This document shows positions 13,367 to 27,249 of a DNA stretch of 64,000 bases, in pieces. Under the pieces are notes generated by a model. The model was not told the DNA's origin. It did not search any database and was given only the letters and a program-made list of their open reading frames with translations. Numbering within the stretch: position 1 is the stretch's first letter; each line of letters begins with the position of its first letter. The stretch comes from Sweltsa coloradensis (taxonomy: Eukaryota; Arthropoda; Insecta; Plecoptera; Chloroperlidae), in contig JAMZAV010000793.1 in assembly GCA_024449915.1 (NCBI GenBank), positions 209,383 through 273,382 of the forward strand. Direction: 5' to 3'. Made by a program: the position numbers and the translations under genes.

Positions 13367-14099
13367 GGGCGGTTCGTGCCTGGGCGACGGCAGCGCCAAT
13401 CGGAGGGGTGCAGAGATGGCGAATTAACAAGAGGGAACAAACTCAACTGTCAAAAGAGGTTTTTTAGATTTCTGGCGCTTGGAAAGAACCGACGGGTCCC
13501 ATTGTTATTAATGAAATGATAGGTCTTCGATTGTGATGGATGCAGGGGTTTACAAAACCAAATATGGTACATTTTCAAATGATGATTTGAAAGTAACAGA
13601 AATCAGATCTGGGTGTCTATTTACTAACTCAAACGGCAGTTGTCGATCGACAGCGATAACTTTGTAAATTGAATAAGTCATGCTCAGAGCGGAATCTTGA
13701 CATTTCTGCGTTTCAGTGACAAATGTTAGCCCTGGGGTTCTTTTTATTAAGTCGTCACTGTCGTTCGACACGTTTTTACATGCGTTATTGTGTTTACAAA
13801 GTTGTCGGAGTCAATCGACAATTATGTCACGAGTTAGTAACTATAGACCCCCGGGTTTAAGGTAGAAAAAGTGATTGCATTCAACATACTTCATTTTGTA
13901 CACAACACATGTCTGCAATTGAAGAACATCTGCACAGACTGGGAAAATAAAATTATAGTTAAAGTGTTAATTTCGAAAGAAGTTCTTAATAAAGGTTATT
14001 TAAAAATAACTTATCATTAATAATGAAATTTTATTTTTACCCGATCATTGTTCAATATTTATTATTTAATCGATTGTTAATTCTTTGGAACCATGTTTA

Positions 14100-14450
14100 A
14101 GTCCATAAGTGCGAACATGCTGACTGACTGGTCCCGCTGACGGATGGCGAAGGTTGGCAACCTTCATGATCAGCCATCGCCATGCAGCTGAGAGACAAGC
14201 GTTCCCGTCACCGAGGTTTGGCCTCCCTACGTCTGCACAATGTCACCTGGCCAGGCTTGACACTGCGTCCAGGTTTGGCCACCCCGCGCGTCAGCTGCAA
14301 GCCATGCATGGCGGCGACAATGAGGTGGGCGGGAAGGTGCTCAGGGCTGAACGACGGTAATGAGTGACATCAGTCTGACCCTCTGACACGACAGCGACAC
14401 GCAAGCCAACACGCCCTTGCGGCACACGCCGAAACACGCCTTTCTTAGCA
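14100..14450. other. GC-rich island of about 350 bp
   Basis: Base composition is clearly GC-richer than the flanks. It contains a near-perfect palindrome aaggttggcaacctt (14149-14163), CAGCTG E-boxes, and several TGAC/GTCA cores of the TALE or bZIP type. Overlapping frames are open in two plus-strand registers but match no family. It is best read as a candidate conserved regulatory element. Confidence 0.4.
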
Positions 14451-14873
14451 CAACATATACTTAGCCTCTAATAGGGAGGAAGTCTGCAGCTAGGGAACTC
14501 TTTCTTTACACAATGGGAATCACTTGCCGTGGAGTTTTTTTAAAGTCAAATTGATTCATTAACGAAACGGACTGAACGCAATTTAGAGATAACAAGTATA
14601 ATAATCGTGACGTTGCTTAAATATTAAATGTGACTTATGACAACGGTACGAGAGAAACCACACACGAATTTTCCTTACGGAAGTATTTAACTAACGTTTA
14701 CGTTTTGCGTCATATTATTTCGAAACAATCCCACAGGCGAAATATTTTAACACGATCTGAGCGCTCATGATGTATTTATAAACGATTTCCTACAAAGTTT
14801 CATCTAATACTCCGCTCACACTTATGGTGAAACTAAAGGAAATCGGAGAATCGCCAATTTATATTCAAACTTT

Positions 14874-14888
14874 TGGTGGAGGTGCCGG
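14874..14888 (-). repeat. tRNA-Ala 3'-end-like motif
   Basis: The plus-strand sequence tggtggaggtgccgg is the reverse complement of a tRNA-Ala 3' end with CCA. It is one of six related occurrences in the window. It could be an LTR-element primer-binding site or part of a tRNA-derived repeat. Confidence 0.4.
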
Positions 14889-15223
14889 TCTGATCGGAGT
14901 GGCGCGTATTGAACATGTCGTCCAAAACAAATAAAAATACAATAAACGAAGATATTCTGTGCGTTAGTGCGAATAGTGTGATAACGGGTAAAGAAATTCC
15001 CTCAAGTCGTTGATTTCTTTTTAATGACTCACACCATACATTACAGATATAGTACGATGATTGTTATTATTACATAATATGTTTCCTATCCAATAAAGAC
15101 AATGGCTGCTACTGAAGGGCTATGATATTGCCAAGTCAAACTTCAGAAGTGGGAAAGACTGTGCGAGAACAGTTTTACAGGTGTCAACGATTCGCCTTAT
15201 GACCGAGGAAAATCTCGACCATA

Positions 15224-15430
15224 TTATCTTGTCATGATGGGAAATAAAAAGGAATTGAGCCTGCGACCTTCCAAATAAAAGTCTCGTATGCTAGCACGGT
15301 GCCACCTCAATCGGTTAATATCATCAACTGTGTTGCAGGAAGTGTATACACTGTCTATACCTGAGCAGAAAGCATGGTGTGTCGCAAATTGCAAATATCG
15401 GTGACGTACCCGGCACCTCCACCAAATTTC
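15224..15430 (-). repeat. tRNA-derived SINE-like element
   Basis: On the minus strand, ggtggcaccgtgctagca (about 15287-15307) resembles a pol III A box. It is followed about 30 bp later by caggctcaattcc (B box, about 15251-15263), the order and spacing of a tRNA head. The tRNA-Ala-like motif at 15408-15424 lies about 100 bp on the other side. No complete cloverleaf is possible, so this is a decayed SINE rather than a tRNA gene. Confidence 0.5.
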
Positions 15431-16490
15431 TATATTAAAATAAATCGTATTTTGTGCACTTCGTTGATACGTGTGATAAAACTCGTCAAAATTTAGCAAA
15501 ACGTAATAATTATAATATAGTCATTATTTTTTTTAGTTTCCTACATTTTTGTTGGTGTGACGAGTTTCAACAAGTATAATATGATGGTTTTAGTTATTTG
15601 ATCTACTTTGGGGTAAAACTAAAAGAAACGTATCAACGGCTCTACCCATACCAAGCATCACTTTATATGATAAACGGCCAAATCAATTTAACCGGCATTA
15701 TCCTAAACTCTCACTTCAACACAGGATTCAAACCTTCCGGATTGAGCGATTTATCAAACGTATATACACGTAACACGAGTTTGTACGAGCCATCTTCTGT
15801 TTTATTTTATTTCGCGTCAACCATAACACGCTCCTTACGAACGATAAGAGAACGTTTTATATGCGGCCAATCCCATCGAACATAGAATACGTAAACCATC
15901 AAATATATACACGCCTTCAGTGCGTCTAGCAATAACAAAAAGATTACGTACACTTGCAGAGAAGGGACCTGCGATGGCATCAAATATGCAAAATTGCAGA
16001 TTTCGCGGCTTTCCTTCGGAATCCCTAGTAAATTGACAGCAGTAAAGCGAGGGCACGAGATTGGAAGAGGGTTCCATGTCTCATTCACATCATTTCAATA
16101 TCCGGGAAGGCGGCGTATCGTGATGGGGCTAATAGAGGCACCGCGACGACCGTGCGTATAGGGCGTGCGGAGGAGGGCGAAGAGCTGCTTCTGTGCCTGT
16201 ACGTCGTATGTGCCGAGACAAGGCACGGTAGAGCCTCGCCGCACAGGGAATAAAACAATTACAACACGTGACTATAGAAAGATATCGGTTGTAAGAATTC
16301 TATCTTTCGGGTTTTGGACGGTTTGACCTCCATTTTTTTTTTTAAATCATATCAAAGCCCAAAGATTACAGCAATCAAGGTGTTATCGTAAAAATGATAA
16401 GTTCTTCCTAATCCTGTGTTACGTAATTTTGAGGATATAAGCTCGGCCAATATAATCGTGATTATGAAAACAACCATAACAAAATAGTTC

Positions 16491-16529
16491 TATATATATA
16501 AGTTATATAAGTTATATAAGTTCTATATA
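16491..16529 (+). repeat. Short tatataagt minisatellite
   Basis: Three to four copies of a 9-10 bp unit (ttatataag) follow a TA run. Confidence 0.7.
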
Positions 16530-19236
16530 CATGATTATAAAAACTTGAGCCATGTTGTGATAAATCAACCAGTTTGGCCTAGCAAAACACATTGGGTCAC
16601 TGTTCGATTGCGTCCAAAAAAAATAGGGGAATCATCTCGGGGAAAGAGGAGGGCAAATTTTTTCTTATGACGTAACTCTTCTCTCGGGAAGTTTAAATTA
16701 ATTCTTTACAAGAACAAGTGAATTCATTCATTGAAAAGAGTCTCAGTTAAAATTTTTGATTTGCATAGCGATTATATAATACGTATACAGAGACATTGCT
16801 GCAGCCTTCATGACTAAGACAGATCATTAATAACAGCGCGAGAAGTAAGCTTTAACAGTAATTGTGACAATCGTGCTCATCATCATTAGTGACTAGGGTC
16901 ACGCTTCTATTCCTCCCCCCAGTGACGGCTTCTGTTCTCTCAAGTCTTCTTGTAATTAGCTCAGACACATAGATAGTATAGCTAGTGGCCTCAAGGAGCA
17001 TGGCGTGGCGGGGCTTGCATGTTGTCGTCCAAGCCAAGAACCAACGCCCGCATTATAAAGCCATTAAGCTCCACTGGAAAAGCTGATTCGAGCGAATTAA
17101 TCCATGCACATCATTTTAGATGTCAAAAAGGAAATAAGTATCATTTGTCATAATGGAATCATTAATTATTAAAATTTCATTTGTTAGACGTGTGTCGTCT
17201 ACGATCGAATGGTGTGGGTGTTGTGTTATCTTTAGGATTAAAAAAGCATAAAATTGAAAATGTGAAACCATATATAGAATTTGCAATAGTATGTATGTAA
17301 ATTCATAGCGATCGTGAATAAACATGGAGGTGGTGAGTTGAAAATATTAAAAGATAATTACGTCTTGAGGATATTTGTGCCCAACAGAAACAAGTTATAA
17401 AGCAGCATTAGAGGTTATAAACATCGATCAAAAATTGTAAACATTCGTTTTATATATCCACGCTTTGTATTAAAACAATTGTGCTTCTACAATGCTACGG
17501 AGGTGAGCGTGATTGATAGGCATTGAGATCAAAAATAAAACTGTAAACCTGACATTACGTAAACAAACGAGTTTCTTGTATACTCGGGAAAAACTCGTAT
17601 ACAAGATGGATCGTTTAGACAAATAGTATAAGAATCTATTTTCTGCAGTTTAAAAATGAAGTTCCCGGTATCTATCTATCTCTATCGTGTATATGCAAGC
17701 TCTCGAGCCTCAAGTAGTATTAATCCAGGGCGAAACAGTCTCGCGTGCACATATCTGTGACCACTGCTAATGACAGGAATATTATAATGAGATTAATAAA
17801 AACGCGAGGATTTTACACAACAACTCACGCAGAGATTGACAACTATCCGCAGGTGTTATACGTCAGCATTAGTTCTAAACTGACGGATTGAATTAAATTA
17901 AATCCGTAAGCGATCAATATTTTCAAATTGAAATGTTTCGTCGGTTGTGATTGCGAATTCGTGAATCGTTCTAGCACGTCCAACTTCAAACGCTTCCGAT
18001 GAAAAAGAATTACACCCCTTATAGGAGGGGTACATATAATATAATTAAACCACGCATTCAATGTTTAATAAATTTTACCTGAATACGCATGATGCAATCA
18101 ACTACAGCTACATATAAAAAATCATAAAGTAACGAATCAAATTTATAACTTAAATAAATAATAAATACATTCGTATGTTTAAGAGTCTACGCAAATTTAT
18201 AATTATGGAATATTGGAATATTTTCGGCTTATTTTGGTATCGTCTATCTATAAAAATGAACAAGTATTGCTATTTAGGTAAATACTAGCAACTAAGCCAA
18301 TCAAATTAGGTTATATTGCAGCCATCTATGGGCTGGGTCTATTTTAATTATTCTATGCACACAAGCAGTATTCTTTGTATCAAAAGTTGCAACATAATGT
18401 TACTTGTTCTTTGAGTTCGTGCAGGTGATAAGCTGTAAATCTGGATAAAATGTATGTGGCAAATGTGAGCTAGAGGCGTCATCTTGCCCGCGTCGTGTCA
18501 ACATAGAGACAACTTATACGCTAAACAGTTTCTTTTTCTCGTGCGGTTCGAGTCTCGCTCTGTTGGCGACCTCGGGAACTTACAAACCAATTGTGAATGT
18601 CAAAACTAAACCCATTTATCAATACGAAAGGTATTTATACAATGCGTCCGACCGAGTGTTTCTGGCGCAATGCCTGATGCATTGAGGCAGGTCTTACTCG
18701 GGCTATGTCCATGATAACATGGTATCACCTGTAATTGTGCGATAAGTCGTACGTTGCGTGCAAGTTAATTGCAGTTGCGCCTATAGATAAACTCGGTGTA
18801 AGTTTATTGCTCTTCAGTGAAGCAGGTAAGTGATATGAAATCTTTCTGAGCATGAGCTACTTACAGTGAGTGGTCATAGCAACAAGCCATGCAACTAGCT
18901 GCCGAATGAATTAATGATGAATAACAACGGAAAAAAAACCATGCATACAAGGAACAGTAACCTTTCTTAGAGGCTAATATACATATATCCATGCACACAC
19001 CCACTGGCAAGCCCGACAAATGAGAAAGCTGCTAACTAATAAGCGTGTAGAGTGTGCACTACGAGAAAAACGGTTGATCAACAGATAACAAGTAACACCG
19101 TCGACCCGCTCTCATTTACACAAACACACATTGAATTAAATTACATTGCAGTTGCACACGGGCAAACACTTGGGTCGCATTTGCTATCTGTACAGCATAA
19201 GTATAACTGCAAGAAATTAATACGTTCTTCGCATTT

Positions 19237-20560
19237 AAAACTCATTTCATCGACATTACTTAAAGTATCTTCTTAAAATTGTGGTAAAATAAAACAATAA
19301 TATTCAATTATGTATTTATAACGTCACAGAATAACATGATGTAAGTTATTCCTTGAGTTGGATTGAACATCACAAATCGCATTATAGACACCATTTTCTT
19401 GGCAAGCATTCATTTCCACACATCGTTCATTTTATACGGCTTTAAATCATTCTCATTTCCAAATACCAGACAATCTGTTCTTCTTAATTAAAATGTGTTA
19501 ATATATTATGGCCCGCAGAGAAATGATGAGAATGCAGTTTTAACTGATGTCGAATGCAGCAAACGTTTAACAATAATATATGTAGGAACAATTTTGTATT
19601 TTAAAATGCAAGACGTGAATATTTATAGAGGTCATGTATACAGCATTCTTGATTTGTGAACTTGCTACGCAAATAGCAAAACTCATTTCACTGACATTAC
19701 TTAAATTATCTTCTTAAAATTGTGGATAAATAAAACAATAATATTCAATTATGTATTTATAACGTTACAGAATATGATGTAAGTAATCCTTCAGGAGTTG
19801 GACATCACCAAATCGCATTAGACTCAATTTTCTTGACAAGCATTCATTTCCACACATCGTTCGTTCATTTTATGGCTTTATTTATTCTCATTTCCAAATA
19901 CCAGACGGTCTGTTTTTCTTAATTAAAATGTGTTAATATATTATGGGCTGTGGCCAGCAGAGAAATGATAGGAATGCAGTTTTAACTGATGTCGAATGCA
20001 GCAAATGTTTAGCAATAATATATGTAGGAACAATTTTGTATTTTAAAATGCAAGAAGTGAATATTTATAATATTTATATAGAGGTCTTGTATAGTATTCT
20101 TGATTTGTGAACTTGCTACGCAAATCGCAAAACTCATTTCATCGACATTAACTATATTATCTTCTTAAAATTGTGGTAAAATAAGACAATAATATTCAAT
20201 AATGTATTTATAACGTTACAGAATATGATGTAAGTTATTCCTTCAGGAGTTGGACATCACAAATCGCATAACACTCAATTTTCTTGACAAGCATTCATTT
20301 CCACACATCGTTCGTTCATTTTATAGCTTTATTCATTCTCATTTCCAAATACCAGACGATCTGTTCTGTAATTAAAATTCGTTAAACATATTGTGGTCTG
20401 TAGAGAAATGATAGGAATGCAGTTTTAACTAATGTTGAATGCAGCAAACGTTTCCGGTTTAGCAATAATATATGTAGGAACAAATTTGTATTTTAAAATG
20501 CAAGAAGTGAATATTCACAGAGGTCTTGTATACAGCATTCTTCGCAAATCGCATTGATTG
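19237..20560. repeat. Tandem repeat, three copies of about 445 bp
   Basis: Copies begin near 19237, 19678 and 20129, each with aaaactcatttca and then similar sequence to the end. Shared landmarks include cattcatttccacacatcgtt, an aattaaaatgtgttaatata-like segment, ttttaactgatgtcgaatgc and caataatatatgtaggaac. Offsets are 441 and 451 bp. The copies differ by substitutions and small indels. No coding potential is visible. It could be a small satellite or a tandemly duplicated intronic segment. Confidence 0.9.
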
Positions 20561-23500
20561 CTAAGACATATTTCCCGTGTGTGGTATAACATTCCCGTAG
20601 CTCGTACTTTGCGAAATTTGGTGGGGTATGTATATGTATATCGCCATCGCATGCAACCAGTGATACGGTCGTTTTATATGCACTAGTCCATCAAAAGGTG
20701 TCCCCCATCAAAAGCAATCTTATTCCCTTACGCTATAACGTAGAAATCATTTCCTTGCACACTTGGCCCGGTGGTTGTGTACAGAAGGGCACTGCTGTGG
20801 GGCTGGGTGGCCATTCTGCTCAGCACGAGGTCTCGGGGGCAAAATAACACGTCCTCCACGAGGCAATAGCCCATTGCAGAACCCAACGAAAACGGCGGCC
20901 TCGTCTCGACGAAATTTGTTTTTAAATTTTTTCGTAGGCAAAATTTTTACGAGTCAGTTAGGGGCGTGGATGCGAGGGCAAAGTTTTGAGTTAAGTCGGT
21001 GCCGGAGTGATTTTCCCCTGGTTTATGTCGTCGTTTGTGGGATGCTCTGAATCCTTTAGAAGAAACGAGACCAATAGACATTCAGAATAAGAAACTCGAT
21101 CGTTTAGTTGTACAATCTACGCTCGTATACCGTGTCCTACAACCAACCCTACCTAGCAGAAACACATTCCTGGCACGAAGCTGCTGCTGTCTAAATCACT
21201 TACCCGCAGAGAGAAAAGGAAGAAATTTGTGAATAATACATAGACAGTTCTGCTGACGACGACGACGACGACTAGAAGAAAATAAAATCCATGCAGCATA
21301 TAATCGATAGGAACATGTCGAGTTTTCAAGAGTGATCCCCTATTTCTATACCCAAGTCATATCTGGAAGCTTTACACAGCACTAGCTCACTCGCTTCCAT
21401 GAAGTGTCAGTGTTATCAATTTCCAAACAAAAAATGGAATAATAAAGGTTATGTGTGGTGTCGAATATCCAAACATTCGATTTAAACCGCTACGAAGTGA
21501 TATTTTATGTAGGATGTAGGAAAAGGGTCTAAATAATTCATCCGCCCTCTTAGAATAATAAATTATTGCAACTCGTGTGGGACAATGTTTGTCTGCCATA
21601 TTAGTCACTCAACGCTATAAGCGACCAGTTATCGCCTATAACTGTTGATTTAACTTTAGTTGTAATTATAAAACTTTTCACGGATCTCCAACTAATCTAT
21701 TGAAGGGTCACCACACGATTACAGGTTTTCATACATTCTAGAAGTATTTATTTTCACCAGCATGGACAAAGTTGCAACAAGAAATAATAGCCACGTAATT
21801 ACGACGCCTCCAGTCAAAGAGATGCACAAGACGAGCCAAAGATATCCCGGCTTCCTCCTGGCTTGGAATAAAGCAGAGTTCATGTCTACCGACTAGTGTA
21901 ATCCTGGCGTTCATGTTTCTATACGACGCTCTATGTGACGTGGCGACGCCCCCCCCGAGCGACGGAGTAAGACAACAAGGAGGCGCGGTAATGTCTAGCC
22001 GCGAGGGAATTGAAATTCCCGTATTTCTTGCTACTAAGAAGTAATTAAAAGCAAGACACTAACCTATCACGATAACCCAGCTTGTAAAACCAAACTGAGT
22101 CAATTGCCATGCATATTATCGAAATCAAGCTTCAAAGATCCCATCAAATAACTCACTAATAACGGTAAGGTGGGCCTACGAACATTTTTGTTACTAAAAA
22201 TTTGGTCTTTGACCCAAAATTGAAGTATCCATACAAAAATTGGGATTTTCTCATCTATAGAAATGATAGGCACCTTACTAAAACTTACAAACTGACATTA
22301 CAATATATAAGACAATAGAGCGTTTTCAACACGAACTGTGAGATACAATTTTTAGGTATGGATGTTTACATTTTTTATAGTTTTTTTTTAGTATAAACAT
22401 AAAATTAAAATTAAGGTATTGTCAACCCAAGCAACACTGAAAAACTAAAAACAAAGGAAGCAAGAACATAAATACCGTTATAGTTCAGTCAAGAATATAT
22501 ACGAGGTGAGGGTGTTCTTCCAGCCACCTCACTGTCGCGTACCTCCTACTAAAATATAAGTGTTTTCCACGGCACCTGGTCCCCAGATAATCGGCCCGTC
22601 AGTTGTAGAGTGCCTTGCGTTTAGACAACCCGCCACACATTCTCAGGGGACACGTGAATTTCAATGGGGAGTTCCATCCCGCTACAACATTCATGAACCT
22701 GTGACCCTACCAATACACATCATTGGAGACCACCTCTCGCTCGCACAGAGAAAATACGGTGTAAATACGTCGGAGACTACTGCATCAGAAGAATTAATAA
22801 TGCAAACTGGACAAACAAAACGTCCGGAACGTACGTTCTGCAGGAGCCACCAACTGTCTAAACGATCGCTAACAAATTGAAAGGGAGGAAAGATGTATAT
22901 TTCATACGCGAAAAAATGTAGGATAAATTACGGTACAGTTCACACAAAACGAAACAAAAGTCACACCGTCCAATGCATGGGCAGAGGAAGTGAGCCCTCG
23001 CCCTATGGAGTTCTCTCGGACTCTCTTATAGATCAATTTGCACTTTAGGTATCCGTATACTTGTTTTACAAAGCGTCCTATATGCGTAGGGTCGTCGTAC
23101 TGTGGAAGATATTCATTGCCTCACTGGCCGTACTAATTCCAAAGAACGTTGTAAATTGATTTAAAAAAAATATATGTGTCACACAATTTTTTAATTAGTT
23201 TCAGAACAATTTGTAAAAACAAAGAGTCAAAAAGAGTGCGAAACAAAATGGCCAAAATGAAAATACACGTAACTGAAATTGTAAATGTAGTATATGCACA
23301 TTTTAATTATACGTTGTGTATTGTAACTAATTGCACATAAATGAATTGATATTATTCGGTTATACTTTCAATGATGTTATTAAAGTGAAGAAATTATAAA
23401 AGAGTGTTGGCAAAACTACTTGAAGTTATAGGTTAGAAAACGTTAGCAGGTTGGAATCACATAATATGTGGACTGGAACTCAGCAAAAGAATACTACAAA

Positions 23501-24163
23501 TTCGTAAGTTAAAACGAAGAAAAACAAAGTTCCACTAAATATTCGTTTCATGGAATAGATCACATGCATATTTCAATCGTACGTCGGTAGTAAAATGCTT
23601 TGTTGGCTGGCTAAGGGGTGGGCCCCATACATCTCCCGCAATGTCCTAGGGTAGGGTGTCCTTCTCCACACATATACGTCACAGAGCAGAGAAAAAACTG
23701 CAAGATGTCTTGACAGTGAATGTCATGATTATTATTGTGTTGCACACTTCGACGGGTTGTTGGGTGGGTTCCTCTCTGGGAAGAAGCGAGTGTATGGCAT
23801 GGTTGATGACTTGTTTCAGGAAGTTTCTTGCTTAGAGGGAAACATTATTATAAACGAGGAACGGAAGAGAAGGGTGGGAGTGAAATACAATTCATCTGAA
23901 TTTACATGTTTCAGAAACGCGCAGAACAAAACATTGCAACTTTGTGACAACGAACAACGAACGGATCCACCGGAATGTTTTACAAAAATTTTAAAAAAAT
24001 TAAATAATTTTATAAATTCAAAAGAACACTTTTTCAAAACAAGTGCAAATGAATGTCATGGTTAGAATGTGTCTGTGAATATAGTTAAGTTTTTCTTCTC
24101 GGTTTATTGTAGCAGAGCTGTGTAAAGGCTCTCAAAGGTATTTAAACTTCACGTATAAACATG
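20561..24163. other. Intronic sequence, one GC-rich patch, nothing recognised
   Basis: A GC-rich patch at about 20760-20900 is open in both directions over short frames without known domains. A GAC microsatellite lies at 21256-21272. An unrecognised 106-codon plus-strand frame (22560-22880) has no family resemblance. The rest is AT-rich. Confidence 0.5.
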
Positions 24164-24164
24164 T

Positions 24165-24181
24165 AAAAAAAAAAAAAAAAA
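24165..24181 (+). repeat. Poly-A run of 17
   Basis: A homopolymer directly left of the regulatory-type cluster at 24210. It might be the tail of a degraded retroelement, but no body is recognisable. Confidence 0.5.
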
Positions 24182-24209
24182 TCGACCGGAGGTGCATAGT
24201 ACATGCACT

Positions 24210-24335
24210 TTTCTCACGTGTTTTGATTGGCTGTCTAACGCGTTGCATGTCCGTCTATTCTCATTATTTTTATTTCAATAAAGATGGCCGTCGCGCGCAC
24301 CGGTGTGTTATTGGTTCCACGTGGATGACGTCACA
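24210..24335. promoter_or_regulatory. Dense promoter/enhancer-like motif cluster
   Basis: Within 125 bp are cacgtg (24215-24220), TGATTGGCTGTC (24224-24235; inverted CCAAT and a PBC-plus-MEIS-like composite), AAGATGGCC (24281-24289; YY1/Pho type), ATTGG (24310-24314), CCACGTGG (24317-24324) and TGACGTCA (24326-24333). The middle part is CpG-rich (gtcgcgcgcaccgg). This combination resembles a housekeeping-type promoter or a strong enhancer. Motifs are seen directly; activity is inferred. Confidence 0.45.
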
Positions 24336-27249
24336 ACCCCCAACCTAACAAAACAAAACAATCACGTCGGATTTCACTTTTAAAACCTCCATGAATGTGG
24401 TGTGGGATTTGGATACAGTGGAATGCCGTATAAAAGGGGTTGTAATTGGACGGCGGAAGCTGGAGGGTGTGATTAGGACAAGGCTTGCTATCGACCCGCC
24501 GCCCCCGGGGACCGCGGGCACTATTGTGCTGGTGATGTCACGGTGATGGATGCAGGAACAAAAAGGATGATGTATGGGCACACATAGTACTGCATGTATG
24601 GCTGGACTGATGGACCCCAAGGAAAGCACACACGACTCTGCCAAATGGCGGCTTTCACTTCAAGTACGTGTGCATACAGCAATACAATCGACCACCTTTA
24701 GAACAAGTAACAATTCACTAGAAGACGAATGAGTATTTTTACATTTTTATGTTGGTATCGTCAAGTCGTGGTTAATTTATGTTTGTAGAACTACAAACAC
24801 AATCGAATGTATATCATGGGAGAATGCTAACCATCAAACATAATATAATTAAATATCTTAAATTTGATAAGTCAAAACGTATAACTTCATTTAAAACAAC
24901 AATAGCATATTGTCGAGTTTATTAAATAAAAAATAAACAAAACATGTTAATTAATTACGAAATGAGAATGCATATTTAATTAAATAGGGTTTTGTCCTTA
25001 TCGTGTTATTTAATTCTATAAGTAAAGTTTTAAATTCAAAATACTTTACACGGAATTGAAAATGTTATAAGAACCTAGTTTGTGGTATAAATATATATAC
25101 CCTAATACAGGTTTTCGAAACCCTTGTTTCGCGATGGATGTTTCGCAAAGAAAATTAAGTTTTCGTCTAAAACACCAGGTGATGTTTTGAAGAGGCATGA
25201 TTACACTTTACAAAAGAAAAAGAGTGGAATAGTTTATTCTCTACAAATCTCTACTACTGAAGTACATGGGACGATATAATCCGCCATTTTTCTTGGATGT
25301 GCTGAGAGCTTGTTTTTTGTGAGTAGGAAATTTTGTTGGGACCGGTCTTTATTAGGACCAGAGGCCAACTAACCAATCTCGCGTAATTCACCTGGCATGT
25401 ATCCCCCCCCCCCCAACGCACATCACCGGGAACACCCGGCGCGCGCCTGCGGGACACACGGGACCGGAACATTACTTACACACACCACAAGGAAATCTTT
25501 AATTAGAATTATTTTTCTAATAAGAACAATTTAGAGCTACATGGTAAATATGTGGATGGTGATTATTTATGTTGCTTAGACAAAAATAATTGGACATGAT
25601 TACTTTTAATTGTGTATATTGTTAGTTGTTATAAAAAATAGGCATTTACGAATTAATTGAAGTTATTTTAATTATGTGGGAAAAAACGTATTTATTACAA
25701 AATGGCGTCTGTGAGAGAACAGTATGGAAAATAAATGTTATCAATATTGAAGTGGAATGGAAATCTATAATTTAAAATAAAATAAAATTTAAAATGATGA
25801 TAATGATGAAAGTGTACCGTACCGAAAGACTGACATTCTTGCCTTAGACCCAAGGGGCAATATCTATGTTTGTGCTTGGAATTAGATTTTTTTCTTCTCA
25901 TTCCCACACGGCACCGCGATTATAGCTAGGCCTTTAAATGCCTTCAAGTTACAATTCTATAAATCATTCGTGAAAGAAAATTGCAGGTCTTTAAAAGAAT
26001 TCACTCTCGTGTGATCAGAGAGGATTCTGCCTTCAGCGAGCAACACACGAACACTTCAGCTCTATAGTCTGTAGCGCGCTGGCTTTAGAGGAACGAGGAG
26101 TAAATGCATTCTGCATAATGCATTCATTTTAAAAACTGCAGGATATTGATGATTTATCCAAGATATTCACAAGACGCATGCAGCATGCATCATTGCATGT
26201 CCACATGCGTACGGATCGAGCCTCAGCTAGAGGCGGTTTATGTACTTTTACAAACCTAAACCACCTATGTATGGGTGGGTGCATGCAATGGCCGATGTAT
26301 AACGTTACACGAACAGATCAAAAGAGAGATACAAGACAAACTTCGTTTTTTCATATATTTTTTTCATGAATGCACACAATAAATTATTCTAAACCACATG
26401 CAGATTACTCAGATTGATGATATACATCTGGCAAGTATAGGGTAAATATAAAACTTTACAAAATGTGTTCGAACAAAAATGCGAGGAATTATGAACATGT
26501 TTACTAACAATGAGTCACTCATAATTTATACCTTTTGTCAAGGTATTTGAACTTTGTCAACGTCAAAATTTAAAATTACATACACTTTTTGTGTAATTGA
26601 ATGGACTCGAAGTAAAAATTAATATGATAACAAACTTCTAATCAATATGAACAAAAACAAACACATCAACAATCTATAATTTATTTTTGTTAAATTTGAT
26701 TTAAAAATTGTAATCTTGGTTCATTATCGAGCCTAAAATCTTTACACATAAAACGTGTCTAGCTGTATAAGTTGTGAGATCGCTATTCGATTGTTCCTTC
26801 TAAAAGGCGAGCTTATGCCCGAAGCTAGGCCGATAGCATTCAATCACAGCGAACGTAAGTAAACAGTGTCTGGTTGATGACCGCCGTTACGCGTTCATCC
26901 CCCAAATGGCTGCTCCGCCATTCAGCAGGGGGTGTGTGCCGTTGATAAGCCGGGGCACTCTGTCAACCGGTGACGTTATCAAACCCCTGGAACTCCGCTA
27001 CCAGCAGAGCACACGCACTCGCCGAACCTTCTTCTTTGTCAAACTTTTGCAATTATACCGGGCGACATGAAGAGATTTCCGCCACTATACGTCCCTATAG
27101 CGTGAAAGTCAACTGATATGAATTACAGTTTGCGTGATATTTAATTATTTTGATAAGTTTTCCTCGAGAATTTAAAAGTGAAAACATGATAAAGCTCACA
27201 CGGTTCACTTAAATGAAGGGGGGGGGGGATATGTCACATGTATATTATG
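24336..27249. other. Intronic AT-rich sequence with a few short islands
   Basis: Points seen: a GC-rich stretch with a C10 run at 25400-25470, a cluster of GCATG/TGCAT words at 26100-26215, and a G10 run near 27220. Nothing coding is recognised. Confidence 0.5.
26915..26935 (+). promoter_or_regulatory. CTCF-like site
   Basis: ccgccattcagcagggggtg resembles the CTCF core (C-AGCAGGGGGC) with a mismatch or two, inside a GC-rich stretch at 26870-27020. CTCF exists in many arthropods. By-eye match only. Confidence 0.25.

Larger units (their letters stand above)
11750..19236. other. Intronic AT-rich sequence with two GC-rich islands
   Basis: Beyond the separately listed items I see nothing coding. 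Unrecognised short frames occur (for example 11881-12261 minus and 12369-12644 plus). Around 16130-16250 there is a moderately GC-rich stretch, and 7-9 bp palindromic pairs occur at 17574-17607. Confidence 0.5.

Noticed and set aside
19237..20560. CRISPR-like array
   Set aside because: Units are about 445 bp and diverged with no short identical repeats and spacers; the window is eukaryotic.
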